Below, in pieces: positions 30,201-35,427 of a stretch of DNA of 64,000 bases; position 1 is the stretch's first letter; each line of letters starts with the position of its first letter. The DNA comes from Rutpela maculata (Eukaryota; Arthropoda; Insecta; Coleoptera; Cerambycidae): assembly GCA_936432065.2 (NCBI GenBank), contig OW386286.2, positions 24,425,179-24,489,178 of the forward strand, read 5' to 3'. Below the pieces are notes generated by a model. It was given only the letters and a program-made list of their open reading frames with translations, did no database searches and was not told the origin of the DNA. A program made the position numbers and the translations under genes.

Positions 30201-33184
30201 AAGGACTCACAATATCGAAAACATAGTCCCATTAAAAGTTGGAGAGCATTAAATTCTGCATTTAATGAGACCAGACGCTTATTTTTTGGACCACCTATTC
30301 CCATAATAGTGCTCATCAAAGTTGGACAAATTTTACGTATTTATGAAAAATGTGTTATTTACACTATTAACCCTTTCGCATCGGGCGTTTTTTTGGCGAC
30401 TGGCCTCACAAACGGGGATTTTTTGCGTTCGCGCAATCGTGCGTCTCCCGTTTTTTAGTTTCGCGCATTAATGAGCTTCCCGCCTCCAAAGACACGCTCG
30501 CTTATATGCGCAAGTTGAAATAAACGAAGATAGAAGATAAACGTTTTATTTAATAGGTATGCAAACATATATCATTGTTAAAAGTATATGTTCTTACTTC
30601 ATTAATAATCTAAAAAAAAAGTTGTTTTTTTTTAATAATAATTATTATTGTTCGCGTGCATTTTTATTTGGTATATACAGAATTTGTATACTGAAGAACT
30701 AATGCAAGTTGCATCAATATTCTAACACCACATATTTCCCACACCATAATAACATCCAAGCCTTTTTACATCAAAAAAAAATTTTTTCAAGCTCATCATC
30801 TGCTAAATATTTATTTTTCCTGTTCATTTTGTAAAAAATACAATTTATATTAAGAAAAATTTGCAGCTGTTTACACAGAAGACTGCCTGACACACTCAAG
30901 AATAAACTGCGAGTATACAACTGTTTTTCAGACCACAACTTTTCTGCAACTAACAAGCTACAGCTTGAAGATGCTTTTAAGCGAATATCAGACCACAATC
31001 TTGCGCCTCCCGATTTTAAGTAGTATTCACGGCGTTCGAAAATATGCGTCTCTCGCACATATGTCAATCAGAGATTTGCGCATTTTTGTGGCTCCCGTCA
31101 TGAAAGGGTTAAACATAGTACTATTATAATAGCACTCCATTGTACTAGTCTTGTACTTATAACAGGAGAGCCAGCAACGGATTTACTTATGTTATTTCAG
31201 TAGTCATAAGAATGAGTAGGCATACCCTTCTTAATACACTAAACACGAAATAGGTCTGGCACCCCAAAACAGCCGGGTTTAGTACCAATTCAAATTCAAA
31301 AATTTTTTTCATTTCCAACCTGTCAAATTTAAACCTTTTCGTTTCAAAGACCTTTTCCCTGACCGGTTTGGTTGAAACAGGTCGAGACCTTAAGTTTTTC
31401 CCAAATTTTTATAAAAGACTTAAAATAGACCTTTTCATCATAAGCGTGCGCATGTGCTGCCGCTATGTTTGTTTGTGGGAACTATGAAATGTTCGGACAC
31501 TTGTTTGTCAAAATTGCTGGACTTGTATCATTTTTTCACATTAATTTAGACGAAAGTGTGATTGACGGTGCAAAATTAGTAGGTACACAACATTGTGGAA
31601 GAACACACTTGTGCTCAATTAAGGCGCTAGCTCAAGGATCCTGGTCGTAAAATGACTGGAAGCAAGAATAAAGAACTGGTTGCAAGGTTAGAATTCAACT
31701 ATCAATTTATATACAAGTGCATTAAAAGAAAACAAATGTGTTTAGTCTACAGTATGCTTATAATATTCTTCATGCAGTAATTGATAATGCAGTAAAAATA
31801 TTTTCTGTTTTTTTTTACGAAAATGTAGGGTCAAAAACGCAATTGAAAATGAGGTTTTTTGTCAATCCTTCTGTGGATAAAGCCGGCTCCTTTTTTTCTA
31901 ATTTTTTTCAAATAGGTAAACTATACGATATGGCACTACCTATTTTCAGAAAATTGGTAACAGTCTAATCTCAGGAAAATGCAATACCGCAAAAAATATG
32001 TCTGCCATCATAACAGTTTCAATAAAGCGATTGAATCTAAGAGAAAAAGGAAACTGTGAGAATAAAGCAAGGTTGAACTGTTACGGAAAACCAGAAGAAC
32101 CTGTAAAATTCGGGGAATTTTAAAAACCATAAGAAAATCATCGAAATCTCAGGGATTTAAAAAGAATTCGCTAAAATTAGGGAATTTTTGATAAAAATCA
32201 GGTAAAGAAAATTTTCCGTATGAATTTCCAAAACGAAATTCTGATGAAAATGACAGTTTTCAGTAAAATATTTGATGTTCCGTAAGTTCCCAAACTTTCC
32301 CAGAATTTTGAAAACTTTCATATTTATCAAAATTTCATTCCGGGAACATTCAAATGGAAAGTTTCCTTTACCCATCTCTGTTGTTTTCCATATTGTGACT
32401 CGAAATTCCCCGATTTTAGCGTTTTGTTTTTTTTTATTCCCAAGGTTTCCATGATTTATTTATTATCCAAAATTGCATCTAATATAATAATAATTATTGT
32501 TACGTATCACTAAGAAACATTTTTTTTTATCATGAAAAACATGTAAAATTCAGGGAATTTTTCAAGCTACGTGAAGTCTAGTCCCTGTGAAGGAGAAAAT
32601 ATGCTCTGCTGAAATTGCTTTTAAGTTTAAAAAGATAACTATGGGACCCATTTTGTCACCTTTTACCTATTATACTATTCATTTATTATACTTTAAATTT
32701 ATGTTACATTTTGATTCATCTTAGCAGATTTATATTTTCTACGCATCTTCATTAATGAAATATTAAGTGCATAAACAAACAAAGCAAAATGCACAACTGA
32801 TATCGTGAACCGAAATACACGTAGGCAATAGACACTCACGTACGTTTTATTGAAAACTCTGTACGCTGGTATATTTCCAATGAACCAAAAGGAGCTCGGC
32901 CATGGGAGTGGTCTCCACTGTGACAAGGTATATTTTACAAAGGCGCAACCAGGCCTTTAATTTCATTAAGGATCTTTTGCGTGAGATGATTGGTAGTACT
33001 CTGTAGAGACATTATAAGGTTTTGATAAATAATTCTTATTTCTTTTTTTTTTTAGCGAATTATTAAACTTGAAGAAAAGCTTAATATGGAGGAAAAGAAA
33101 TTTGCACAATTAACAGAACAGTATCAGGCAACAAGAGCTATTATAGATACAATCACCAAGGTCGCAAATTCGCAAGTGCCTTAA
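2656..33184 (+). CDS. CIP2A: CIP2A-like protein, C-terminal part (six exons, 5' end outside window)
   Basis: Joined exons 2656-3287, 3631-3670, 6282-6509, 14091-14385, 28449-28702 and 33056-33184 give 525 codons plus stop. The first about 315 residues are helical and lack coiled coil, like the end of the CIP2A armadillo domain. From exon 14091 onward the protein is almost entirely heptad-rich coiled coil. The segment VMELYEYKLATL closely resembles the start of the CIP2A coiled coil, in the right order after the LDDTLDKLK segment. In vertebrates CIP2A is about 905 aa, binds PP2A B56 subunits and, in mitosis, TOPBP1. Roughly the first 380 residues should lie upstream of base 1. Exon phases are compatible throughout. 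Introns of 0.3-14 kb are filled with transposable elements. Orthology is by recognition, not by search. Confidence 0.82.
3631..3670 (+). CDS. CIP2A: CIP2A-like micro-exon b (40 nt)
   Basis: Exon a ends with two codon bases and exon c begins in phase 0, so they cannot be joined directly. A 40-nt exon after GTTATTGCAG (3621-3630), ending before GTGGGC at 3671, fixes the phase. It supplies SFKPHIIYVHSISS between ...SLMKN and GLYGGS. This fills the short gap where vertebrate CIP2A has a comparable helix. The donor GTGGGC is weak, and transcript data are needed to confirm it. Confidence 0.65.
3750..4050. repeat. Imperfect inverted repeat with central hairpin
   Basis: The arm with GAGAAGTACCCAAACAATTC (about 3852) pairs with GAATTATTTGGGTACTTCCC (about 3959), and the pairing extends outward through CGCCATTTTGAATTTT and its partner near 4030. 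A second perfect stem, GTTACACTCT, lies at the centre (3902-3937). No target-site duplication was found. Probably an old MITE. Confidence 0.6.
4288..5489. mobile_element. hAT-like MITE with perfect 8-bp target duplication
   Basis: Terminal inverted repeats CAGAGATGGGTAAA and TTTACCCATCTCTG bound 1202 bp. Both ends are flanked by the direct repeat CTTTCTTC (4280-4287 and 5490-5497), the 8-bp duplication expected for hAT transposons. Subterminal regions are rich in variants of GGAAACTTTCC and its complement. No transposase is present. A decayed copy lies at 32190-32382. Confidence 0.85.
5498..6281. other. Intron with no identified element
   Basis: A GC-rich patch (GCGCGCCCGAGGCCGCGCGC, 5880) begins a stretch open in both directions (5871-6129). 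Neither translation has a recognisable domain. TTATTGCACAG at 6271-6281 is the acceptor for the next exon. Confidence 0.4.
6282..6509 (+). CDS. CIP2A: CIP2A-like exon c
   Basis: Phase 0 at both ends, between a TTGCACAG acceptor and a GTTTGT donor. It encodes 76 residues: GLYGGSCEIRSLALEIS (helix), a Ser-rich linker, then SFAQMERLDDTLDKLK. The last part corresponds to the helix that precedes the coiled coil in CIP2A. Confidence 0.85.
6813..7668. mobile_element. TA-flanked MITE with long inverted repeats (CAGGGTGTCCCAC family)
   Basis: The ends CAGGGTGTCCCACTTAAAAC and its inverse are flanked by TA on both sides (6811-6812 and 7669-7670), as for Tc1/mariner-type insertions. The arms pair over about 270 bp, so the element is almost entirely a foldback. 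It contains GATGGCGTTGCGATGCAAAG in both arms. One arm of another copy lies at 22042-22262. Confidence 0.8.
8340..9115 (+). repeat. ACTCTTCGC repeat family, near-full copy 2
   Basis: Runs from the AACGAAGAGTATATTGCATT segment (its first bases lost) to GCGAAGAGTACG...TTTAGCTTGTTT. It shares the TCTGTCTGTCCGTCC tract (about 8490), the CACGTTTCTTGTAAGCA segment and a tRNA-like module with the copy at 47352-48116. The module (about 8852-8920) has an A-box-like GGCGTAGTTCTTACGC and a B-box-like GGGTTCGAAATCC. Confidence 0.75.
9270..9676. mobile_element. Foldback MITE (ATATAATGCACCAAA family)
   Basis: The left end ATATAATGCACCAAATCC and following CTGTAAGTCAAATAGAACGG reappear inverted at 9628-9676. 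The arms are about 48 bp with few mismatches. The interior is AT-rich with no ORF. No clear target duplication. Confidence 0.7.
10563..11087. repeat. Two tandem foldback units
   Basis: Each unit starts with a GGGGATCAGACTTTC-like motif and ends with its inverse (GAAAGTCCGGTCCCCAG near 10780; GATAGTCTGATCCCCAGAT near 11060). Unit 1 spans about 10563-10797 and unit 2 about 10841-11087. Each contains ...GAATCCAAAT-TGCC... and its complement around a central CAAAAAC/GTTTTTG core. The two units are also direct copies of one another. Confidence 0.7.
11160..12736. mobile_element. 1.6-kb foldback element
   Basis: Bases from 11161 (CAGCGAACCAGACCCATGTA) pair with the inverse segment ending near 12735. 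The pairing continues almost to the centre near 11950, including both copies of CCTCCCTTGAGT/GGGTTGACA-type G-rich patches and CACACCCTCTGAGGG. About 1.57 kb is thus one imperfect palindrome. Short ORFs inside are by-products of the repeat. Confidence 0.75.
12968..13518. mobile_element. Foldback MITE (GGTAAAACTGGCAACATC arms)
   Basis: The left arm GCCAATTATAGGTAAAACTG...GGCAACATC (about 12980-13010) pairs with the inverse at about 13475-13510. Inner arms share GTTCCATTTAAA near 13141 and 13450. No ORF and no clear duplication. Confidence 0.6.
13519..14090. other. Intron, nothing identified
   Basis: AT-rich with no supported gene or repeat. The long pyrimidine run and TTTTTCTTAG at 14081-14090 form the acceptor for CIP2A exon d. 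Confidence 0.5.
14091..14385 (+). CDS. CIP2A: CIP2A-like exon d (start of coiled coil)
   Basis: Acceptor TTTCTTAG at 14083-14090, donor GTAATA at 14386. It enters in phase 0 and ends after one codon base. The translation RLIDENNTANIATTQVMELY leads into a heptad-rich coiled coil with repeated Gln, Glu and Lys (RLAQITAEQNKLQQLLFHTE). The VMELYEYKLATL motif is the best single match to CIP2A. Confidence 0.88.
14585..14880. mobile_element. 296-bp hAT-like MITE with perfect 8-bp duplication
   Basis: The ends CATGGGCGGATCCAGG and TTGGATCCGCACCTG are imperfect inverted repeats. The flanks are identical 8-bp direct repeats, CTTATAGC (14577-14584 and 14881-14888). G/C homopolymer runs lie inside both ends. 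No coding sequence. Confidence 0.88.
14889..15611. other. Intron; possible arm of a dispersed foldback
   Basis: The stretch to about 15030 is rich in TTATAA and GGAAATATTT motifs that resemble, in inverse, those at 27850-28275. The rest is AT-rich with no identified feature. Confidence 0.35.
15612..15731. mobile_element. Small hairpin MITE
   Basis: AACCAGCGAGTATA...GTCACAGGAGGGAG and its inverse CTCCCTCCTGTGAC...TATACTCGCTGGTT bound a 120-bp stem-loop with about 28-bp arms. No ORF. No convincing target duplication. Confidence 0.7.
15732..16247. other. Intron, nothing identified
   Basis: No supported gene or repeat. The final bases lead to the ATAT target site of the LTR element. Confidence 0.4.
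16252..16716 (+). repeat. 5' LTR of gypsy element
   Basis: 465 bp, TGTAATATG...CACGTGACA. It holds a TATA-like TATAAAAGACC near 16452 and an AATAAA near 16624, consistent with promoter and polyadenylation signals. A GTTCAGAAA unit occurs once more than in the 3' LTR. Confidence 0.92.
17113..17224 (+). pseudogene. Start of gag, frameshifted relative to the main ORF
   Basis: An ATG at 17113 opens a frame reading MPIKTRSMASDKQMQDLFEQ, plausible for a gag N-terminus, and stops at the TAA at 17224-17226. The main frame (from 17234) is also open just upstream (...RNELKKMMED). The two frames differ by one nucleotide between about 17200 and 17222. This suggests a small indel that separates the true gag start from the rest. 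Confidence 0.6.
17234..19858 (+). CDS. Gag-protease-(partial integrase) polyprotein of gypsy element
   Basis: 874 codons. Residues about 8-60 are 11-residue repeats (RRQKEKEDEET), followed by coiled coil to about 165 and a retrotransposon gag region. A CCHC zinc knuckle (CYNCGKVGHMKRDC) lies at 392-405 and an aspartic protease motif DTG at 470-472. The frame then passes directly into the post-RNase H segment (ALSRKP, about 590) and an integrase HHCC finger (H712, H719, C749, C752). After about 20 residues it jumps to the C-terminal integrase GPY/F module (WDGPYTVITRINDVVYRI). RT, RNase H and the DDE integrase core are missing, yet both junctions stay in frame. The ATG at 17234 is only the first in this frame; the true start is probably 17113 before a frameshift. 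Confidence 0.85.
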   Translation: MMEDQEIRRQKEKEDEETRRQKEKEDEETRRQKEKEDEETRRQKEKEDEETRRQEEKAELREIMEDLKIRQQEEKEEQEKRQEELRKILNEQMKIQQDAIISTTEELKKEIKDDMGSVKSEVSEVKTEVSHVKEEVSDIRGKMSEFEGEVERLKRQLREKGGQLVTSSGPRLKPPSFDGQSSWTTYKRQFEAAASANNWDNEEKAMALVLALRGQASELLQTIPVEKQRDFKVLEAALDLRYGDQHLAQLYQAQLKSRMQKAGESLQEFEAAIERLAHLAYPSAPKEFQEQLAVGAFLDGIRDEEVRRVLRLTRHQSSSEALVRALEVEAAYRDTPRRVRAVTLEESQPEMNQNPLLTEMQKIFTKLCEKLDDLGKQEKQKNKGKPSGGIKCYNCGKVGHMKRDCRQQNSESRVNAVNLEEEQENSTRGVVLARECSAPREIKISQLRRIASRLLLHGYVNGRKCLFTIDTGTTSSIVRPGFISGIKITKRQNEEVIVRTATGDRATVHGEVDLGLQIGQLRFDHRVIVADITDDFILGLDIMEQYGFIVDVGKRMLRIGNKQFILSKVNDQCEKTRLLTTQAVKTPALSRKPDKEDCKRYPQVRKLSNMVEVNTVKVDLPDSWSTKILRREQLRDVEIGPMLRAKEEGTRPAWKDVSDKEVGLKALWSQWDSLMVVDGLLRRAWESPDGKQVAMRLVIPRCRVPEVLQKAHNETSSRHFGINKTLSRAREQFYWVNSRQDVEAWCRKCKNCAARGEPFSMSNYYRNGSREQPKNDREQMNRTSNRLKARYDQNASTGGFKVGDLVWLYNPQRKEWRSPKLQPPWDGPYTVITRINDVVYRIQRNKKSKMKIVHLDRLAKYVKEAELPDRDVQA
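17256..17390 (+). repeat. 33-bp coding minisatellite in gag
   Basis: Four nearly identical 33-bp units (AGACGTCAGAAAGAAAAAGA...) encode RRQKEKEDEET, with a degenerate fifth copy. The units are nearly identical at DNA level, implying recent expansion or strand slippage. Confidence 0.85.
19870..20325 (+). repeat. 3' LTR of gypsy element
   Basis: 456 bp, TGTAATATG...CACGTGACA, nearly identical to the 5' LTR (T to C in AAGGTTATG; one fewer GTTCAGAAA unit). A purine tract lies just upstream at 19857-19869. Confidence 0.92.
20478..21514. mobile_element. 1.04-kb element with TAGGGTGG ends and 8-bp duplication
   Basis: The ends TAGGGTGGATCGGTTT and AAAATCGACCCACCCTA are inverted repeats. The flanks are identical 8-bp repeats, ATGGACAC (20470-20477 and 21515-21522). 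Inside is a second pair of inverted repeats: GTCACAGAAGAAGAAACAATC (about 20730) and its inverse near 21115-21140. An 8-bp duplication fits hAT or P-type elements. The 130-codon ORF within (20542-20934) has no recognisable transposase. Confidence 0.85.
21655..21945 (-). repeat. tRNA-derived SINE-like sequence
   Basis: On the minus strand, GGTAGCTCAATCGGTTAAGG (A box, about 21935-21916) and GGGTTCGACCCC (B box, about 21872) have near-tRNA spacing, but the interior does not fold as a canonical tRNA. The sequence continues well past the tRNA-like part to about 21655. Best read as a SINE or its relic. Confidence 0.6.
22005..22041 (+). repeat. 3' tail of a LINE-like element, (ATTCT)n
   Basis: GTAAATAAAG followed by about 3.5 copies of ATTCT. 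The same tail ends the intact LINE at 27340, so this marks the 3' end of a truncated relative or a SINE using its machinery. Confidence 0.6.
22042..22262. repeat. One arm of the CAGGGTGTCCCAC foldback family
   Basis: It shares TGACTTCAGTTTTGAGTAAA and GCAAAGAAATTTTTCG with the MITE at 6813-7668 and ends GGAACACCCTG. Only one end is present. Confidence 0.65.
22263..23037. other. Unassigned; may include the LINE 5' UTR
   Basis: No gene supported. The part just upstream of 23038 should belong to the LINE 5' untranslated region, but its boundary is not visible because no target duplication was found. A 64-codon ORF at 22505-22699 lacks recognisable features. Confidence 0.4.
23038..24183 (+). CDS. 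LINE ORF1: zinc-finger/CCHC nucleic-acid-binding protein
   Basis: 381 aa. Residues 3-60 are Cys-rich (CSSC, FQCDFCREYLCNEC, LICKNC), resembling a PHD/RING-type finger. Residues about 75-115 form a short coiled coil, followed by a Lys-rich linker. The C-terminal part has a CCHC knuckle at 301-314 (CFKCARYGHVATKC) and further Cys pairs (CYNCAKEH, CINC). This is the usual role of a LINE ORF1 that binds element RNA. It ends in TAG at 24181, in the same frame as ORF2, and is followed by CAA TCA. Confidence 0.85.
   Translation: MKCSSCDRPPDKSKDKGREIFQCDFCREYLCNECIGLSSSEVRVMQLKNNRRLSLICKNCFGLSTHELINIRMKATENAILKEIRKLREIIENQDVKIMEQNNLLNNLNKDIKDSKEPIKSHTFASVVKNSKETLIVKPKEKQESNKTKDDLNEKINPKVMAIGVENLKEGKEGAVIINCSNSNAKEKIREKVNTELGHQYNVVDGIQKNPKIIIRGVEEDFINGDDKTILDSLIEQNELTVNENSIFKVQTKYKQKDRKNKGNIIISLDSILKNKICQMERVNIGWRRCMVQEYYSVVRCFKCARYGHVATKCENKVTCYNCAKEHNTSDCSCDTLTCINCVETNTKLKKSLNVNHAVTDPICACYKRILEIEMKKTKND
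24184..27084 (+). CDS. LINE ORF2: AP-like endonuclease and reverse transcriptase
   Basis: Open from the codon after the ORF1 stop to the TGA at 27084, about 966 codons. Counting from 24205, the endonuclease has N17 (FHQN), E44 (LTEHW), the GDFNVD motif at 154-159 and SDH near 222. The reverse transcriptase carries NHRPISML, FLDLSKAFDCVNH, GVPQGSVLGP and the catalytic YADD at 684-687. There is no in-frame ATG before residue 145, which is past two endonuclease residues. An ATG at 24203 is out of frame and stops soon after. Expression probably depends on readthrough of TAG 24181-24183 or on a non-AUG start. Confidence 0.88.
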   Translation, partial: QSQNNSNVDFPKNQESIVSIFHQNVQCISNCLNNINVVISELNVNFVALTEHWQTDNCIGAFQLESYKLILSHCRVGKNSHGGVALYAKKSLNAVIRKDINCLSEDYVFECTSAEFKINGVTYVICVVYAPPATNIDCFINKLDVLLEKATMGDKSVLVAGDFNVDMQPSAKNVKNLNLIVNLLNSYNMQITTQEPTRVTQNTTTYLDNIFIKKSQNFTSKIINTNISDHYGQKLDIYTGKNTSTKPTYEFKRIFSDANYQLFYNCLNEESWLPVFEAISVDDKYNNFSAILLEHYNTSFPLKKVKIATKRRQKWITKNILDAKETLNFLSELYQHNRLPKPVFIEYKNFYTDLLINEKRKYYGQKINESDNKTKTVWNIINAENNKDSHKNDKFQGIVINNETITSPLEACNAFNKYFITAAPNLVGNNPTNPDLAHISVNVNSIYLSEVTQNEVLEIINNLKNKFSAGDDHISNILLKKISFLIVEPLTYIINESLSKGVFPAGLKVAVVKPIYKKGDPLQMENHRPISMLSSFSKVLEITMCSRVLSFLNLHKIIAMNQHGFQRGKSTTTAIFSFVENILKLMDEGCHVLGIFLDLSKAFDCVNHNILLSKLEKMGIRGLAYNWFESYLKGRSQKVNIRDNYVDYYSEPECITMGVPQGSVLGPILFILYINDLSKVITDKTTILTNYADDTNVLISEKTFAMIEEKTHANMTQISEWFKNNSLVLNTDKTNCILFRHSRNENTYPAEIQINNVDVIFANSTKFLGVTVDQYMKWEVHVQLLCGKLSKVCYSIKELKKVVDESTLLTAYYGNFYSVLTYGILFWCGSHSQEVFKIQKRVVRTMTGSRANESCRGLFRALNILTVTGIYVYESLCFVYNNREIFKEAIIDHKHDTRHKDNFCYPIHKSALLEKGCYYKCLKWYNCLPRHIKEIKTLTLFKKTIRKILIQSEPYNLNEINDATFL
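27345..28448. other. Intron; AT-rich, possible right arm of dispersed foldback
   Basis: It contains a short coding-like fragment (27474-27573). The stretch 27830-28275 is rich in TTATAAA and ends with AAAATTGTTCATTGGG, which is inverted at 14409-14427. The CIP2A acceptor ATCTTCAG lies at 28441-28448. Nothing else was identified. Confidence 0.35.
27474..27573 (+). pseudogene. Fragment resembling the start of TE-linked DUF4806-type proteins
   Basis: An ATG opens MSFKIVQTQEPGH...TVVPAAWENSGSLY and stops at TGA where a Trp codon would be expected. The pattern KIVQT...VVPAAWE is familiar from short first exons of insect DUF4806-type proteins. The opposite strand (27457-27681) is also open and begins with a basic stretch. 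Identification is by recollection of the motif only. Confidence 0.3.
28449..28702 (+). CDS. CIP2A: CIP2A-like exon e (coiled coil)
   Basis: Acceptor ATCTTCAG, donor GTAAGT. It completes the Gly codon split with exon d and ends in phase 0. It is wholly heptad-rich, with Lys, Glu, Leu and Gln dominating. It starts GRIKIYEGQIKSKEKALAEC. Confidence 0.88.
28780..29365. mobile_element. hAT-like element with 8-bp duplication, interrupted by a retroposon
   Basis: The ends CAGGGTTGGCATG and TTTTTCCAACCCTG are inverted repeats. The flanks are GATGATGA on both sides (28772-28779 and 29366-29373). Internal arms are rich in TTTAAAC and its complement. The retroposon at 28899-29237 lies inside it. Confidence 0.85.
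28899..29237 (+). mobile_element. Retroposon with 14-bp target duplication and (ACT)n tail
   Basis: 339 bp of distinctly GC-rich sequence ends in four ACT units. Identical 14-bp repeats TAAACCTGTTTTAA flank it (28885-28898 and 29238-29251). Repeated motifs CCACCTTGAAAGGTGGTG and CCGCCTTGAAGGGTGGTG lie inside. No A/B boxes were found, so it is a SINE of unknown head or the 3' end of a truncated LINE. Confidence 0.8.
29366..29612. other. Intron, nothing identified
   Basis: AT-rich sequence between two DNA elements. No feature supported. Confidence 0.4.
29613..29923. mobile_element. TTAA-flanked MITE (piggyBac-like)
   Basis: The ends TGTCCTACAAGTCTGTTATT and its inverse (AATAACGGACTTGCAGGACA) bound 311 bp. 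Both sides carry TTAA (29609-29612 and 29924-29927). Inside are two identical 20-bp units, ATAACGCCCTAGGGCATTAT, each containing the palindrome GCCCTAGGGC. Confidence 0.8.
29929..30062. repeat. GC-rich palindromic element
   Basis: GGCACCACGGGTGTTATAGG pairs with CCTTATAACACCCTTGGTACC, and the pairing continues through GATAATGACGC/GCGTTATTATC and CTCGGTCG...CGACCTCGGTG. It abuts the preceding MITE. Probably another MITE; the right side ends in TTAA. Confidence 0.65.
30371..31108. mobile_element. TTAA-flanked MITE with CCCTTTC ends
   Basis: Begins CCCTTTCGCATCGGGCG and ends CCCGTCATGAAAGGG, with TTAA on both sides (30367-30370 and 31109-31112). 738 bp with no transposase. The TTAA target and CCC termini are typical of piggyBac-type elements. 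Interior copies of GCGCATT/AATGCGC-type motifs and CTCCCG recur. Confidence 0.78.
31113..32189. other. Intron, nothing identified
   Basis: Several short ORFs (31465-31650 and 31738-31968, +) show no recognisable domain and sit in AT-rich sequence. Confidence 0.4.
32190..32382. repeat. Decayed copy of the CAGAGATGGGTAAA hAT MITE
   Basis: It shares AAAATTTTCCG..., GATGAAAATGA and ATGGAAAGTTTCC with 4288-5489 and ends TTTACCCATCTCTG. Only one terminus is preserved. Confidence 0.65.
32383..33055. other. Intron, nothing identified
   Basis: AT-rich. Ends with the acceptor TTTTTTTTTTTAG at 33043-33055. Confidence 0.5.
33056..33184 (+). CDS. CIP2A: CIP2A-like last exon f
   Basis: Phase 0. It encodes RIIKLEEKLNMEEKKFAQL and a final helix ending ITKVANSQVP before TAA (33182-33184). 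The last part corresponds to the end of the coiled coil, where vertebrate CIP2A also stops soon after. Confidence 0.85.
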   Translation, partial: RIIKLEEKLNMEEKKFAQLTEQYQATRAIIDTITKVANSQVP

Positions 33185-33261
33185 ATGACTGCTATTTTTA
33201 TAGTATAAATATTCTGTGATATAAGTATATGTATAATGTTTTAAATTTTAAAATCAAGACA

Positions 33262-33267
33262 AATAAA
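33262..33267 (+). terminator. Polyadenylation signal AATAAA of the CIP2A-like gene
   Basis: AATAAA lies 78 nt after the stop codon and is followed by a T-rich tract, consistent with the 3' end of this transcript. Confidence 0.6.
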
Positions 33268-33439
33268 ACCCTATTTTTTATTTGTTAAATGACTTATGAA
33301 TGCGAGAGAGATTTGCATCTCTCTAGAGACACTCCCTGATTTTTCTTTTAAACGACAAGTTATCCAAGGTACAACCCAAAGACTGGAAGAATTTGTGCAT
33401 AAAAGAATTACTTACTAAATATTATACCTGCAAAGTTGT

Positions 33440-33860
33440 GCTACAATTTGAATTAGTGTGTAGCATGGCATCCAGCTGAGCTCTCTGATGCTTTAAGCTA
33501 AAGCAAAATCTTTCATTGGTACAAACATTTTAAAAACAAACAGAGGCCTGCCTATGACAAAACTGCATGAAGCTATCCTGGTAGTTTTACTGTGATATTC
33601 TGAAGCAGCTAAAGGAGAACATCCAACGTAAATGTCCAGGTAAGTGGCACAACGATGATGATAAAACACGTGTCATCCCTCACCCGGCCTACTCTCCTGA
33701 TCTTGCCCCCTCCGACTTCTTTCTGTTCCCCGAAAAGAAGGAAACGTTTTATAACGATTAAGAAGATCGCAAGAGGCTGATAAAAGGCTCACAGCTACGT
33801 ATTTCCAAGAATGTGTCATCATTGAAAAAAGGTGGGAAACGCCCCAGGTAGCAAAGGCAC
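33440..33860 (+). pseudogene. Mariner transposase relic
   Basis: The translation contains HPAYSPDLAPSDFFLFPEKK (about 33680-33740), the well-known mariner segment around the third catalytic Asp. Upstream (GKWHNDDDKTRVIPHP) and downstream the frame is broken by stops and shifts. No inverted ends were found. Confidence 0.75.
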
Positions 33861-34244
33861 GTGAAAATGACGTGAAAAAATGGTCAGGAGTGACAAGAAA
33901 TGACGAGTTAGATGACATAAATGAAACGTGAAAATGACTTCCTAATGTCTCAGATGAATGATGTCTTATATTAGACGTTAATTTGACGTCTTTTTCAGGT
34001 TATATTTGGTAATCCCCACAGAGGTGTTTAGTAATAGGAACATATAAAACTACATACTAGTTAGTAGTCTACTTGATAAAAATGAAGTAATGCATAAATA
34101 AGTATTGTCCTATGAATTTGTTTGTTAGCCATCCGTATATTTTATTTACATTAACATATCTAATATTGTTTACCATCACTCCAATTTTTTCTCACAAATG
34201 CAAATTATAATGTTTATTAAGTTATTAAATTCATTTTTACTTAC
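33861..34244. other. Intergenic, nothing identified
   Basis: AT-rich, with repeated GACGT-type motifs near 33870-33990 (TGACGTG, TTAGACGT, TTTGACGT). No gene seen. Confidence 0.4.
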
Positions 34245-34255
34245 CTTTACCAATT

Positions 34256-34338
34256 GCGGTCGGTAGGGATTGAACCTACATGTCTCCGTTGTCCGTATTA
34301 CAGTACTGACTCTTCTACCAACTGAGCTATCTTAGTGA
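34256..34338 (-). repeat. tRNA-like sequence (SINE head relic)
   Basis: On the minus strand, GATAGCTCAGTTGGTAGAAG (A box) and GTAGGTTCAATCCCTAC (T arm and B box) are well formed. The acceptor ends do not pair, so this is likely a SINE-derived tRNA-like sequence rather than a working tRNA gene. Confidence 0.5.
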
Positions 34339-34611
34339 TCGTTATTTCGGATGCTAAAAGCAGTATTTATGGTGATGTGTATGAAGTCTTTATTATGTGA
34401 TATTGAATTTCTAGCCTTATTTAAAATATATGAAAATCTTTCAGGTTTTTTTTCTATTTTTTTACATGTTCCCAAACCTGAATTTTTCGAGTTACTAGTA
34501 TTTTTATTTATTTATAATTATTAAGAACTTATTTAATTTAATTAAACTGTCACCAGTGTCACCTGAGAAGTACGAGTAGTTGTTGAACAACGTAATTATT
34601 ACATTAATTCA

Positions 34612-35043
34612 GTGGCGGTTCGTCAAAAAAAATCTTTTCCCCAGATCTCAAAATTGAAGAGCAGAGAGGGAGAAATTCGAAAAAAATTTCCTCATCTCAA
34701 ATTTGATGAGCGGTGGGGAATTTGTAATTTACATTTTAACAAATTACAATATTTCAATTCGTTGTATCTCAGTTAGTAATGAAAAATTTGTTATTTTCAT
34801 AAACTCCAAAATCTGTTGTATTTTTATGAAAAGTCAAATGCATATGACAAAAAAAATAAACAGGAGTCCCTAGACCCAGGGGAGGTTAACGAATTTTCCA
34901 AAATTTTTTCGCAAACTGCTTTTTCAAAATTTTTTAGGGGTCATTAGAGAAGTGCTTCTCTAGATGTTATTTCCCAAATTTCGTATGGGTCCCATGCGCC
35001 ACAGATGAGAAAAAAAAAATTGAAATTTCACCAGCCGCCGCTG
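34612..35043. mobile_element. hAT-like MITE with CAGTGGCGG ends
   Basis: Starts CAGTGGCGGTTCG and ends CCAGCCGCCGCTG, imperfect inverted ends typical of hAT elements. It shares TTTCGTATGGGTCCCATGCG with a fragment at 59635-59720. No matching 8-bp duplication was found. Confidence 0.6.
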
Positions 35044-35100
35044 GTGCCCTCCCTTGCTTATCAATAAGTTGTATGTATGTTAAAATGATCTTTACTGTTG

Positions 35101-35427
35101 ACCAGAGACGCACTGAAGGGGGGGGGGGGGCTTAAGCCCCCCCCCTGGAGGCCAGCATCACTTGCCCCCCTCGAGGAAAGTATTTGTTACGTTGTCAAGG
35201 CGACATTGTTTTTTGTCTGGATTTTTATTTGTACTTTTCTCACAAGGCGAAAATTTTTTTTTAGATTTTTAATAGCACTTCTTATACGAGGTGGAAAAAA
35301 TTTGTTTTTTGAAAATGTTAGGCCCCCTCCCAGTAACCTTTCTGGATCCGCCCTTGTTAATCACATTATTATTATTTGTAGTAGCCCCCCCCCCCCCCCT
35401 CAGCAATTTCCTGGGTGCGTCCCTGCT
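35101..35427. mobile_element. Probable hAT-like MITE with G/C homopolymers
   Basis: The left end CCAGAGACGCACTGAAGG and right end CCTGGGTGCGTCCCTG are imperfect inverted repeats, each next to a long homopolymer G or C run. No duplication confirmed. Confidence 0.5.
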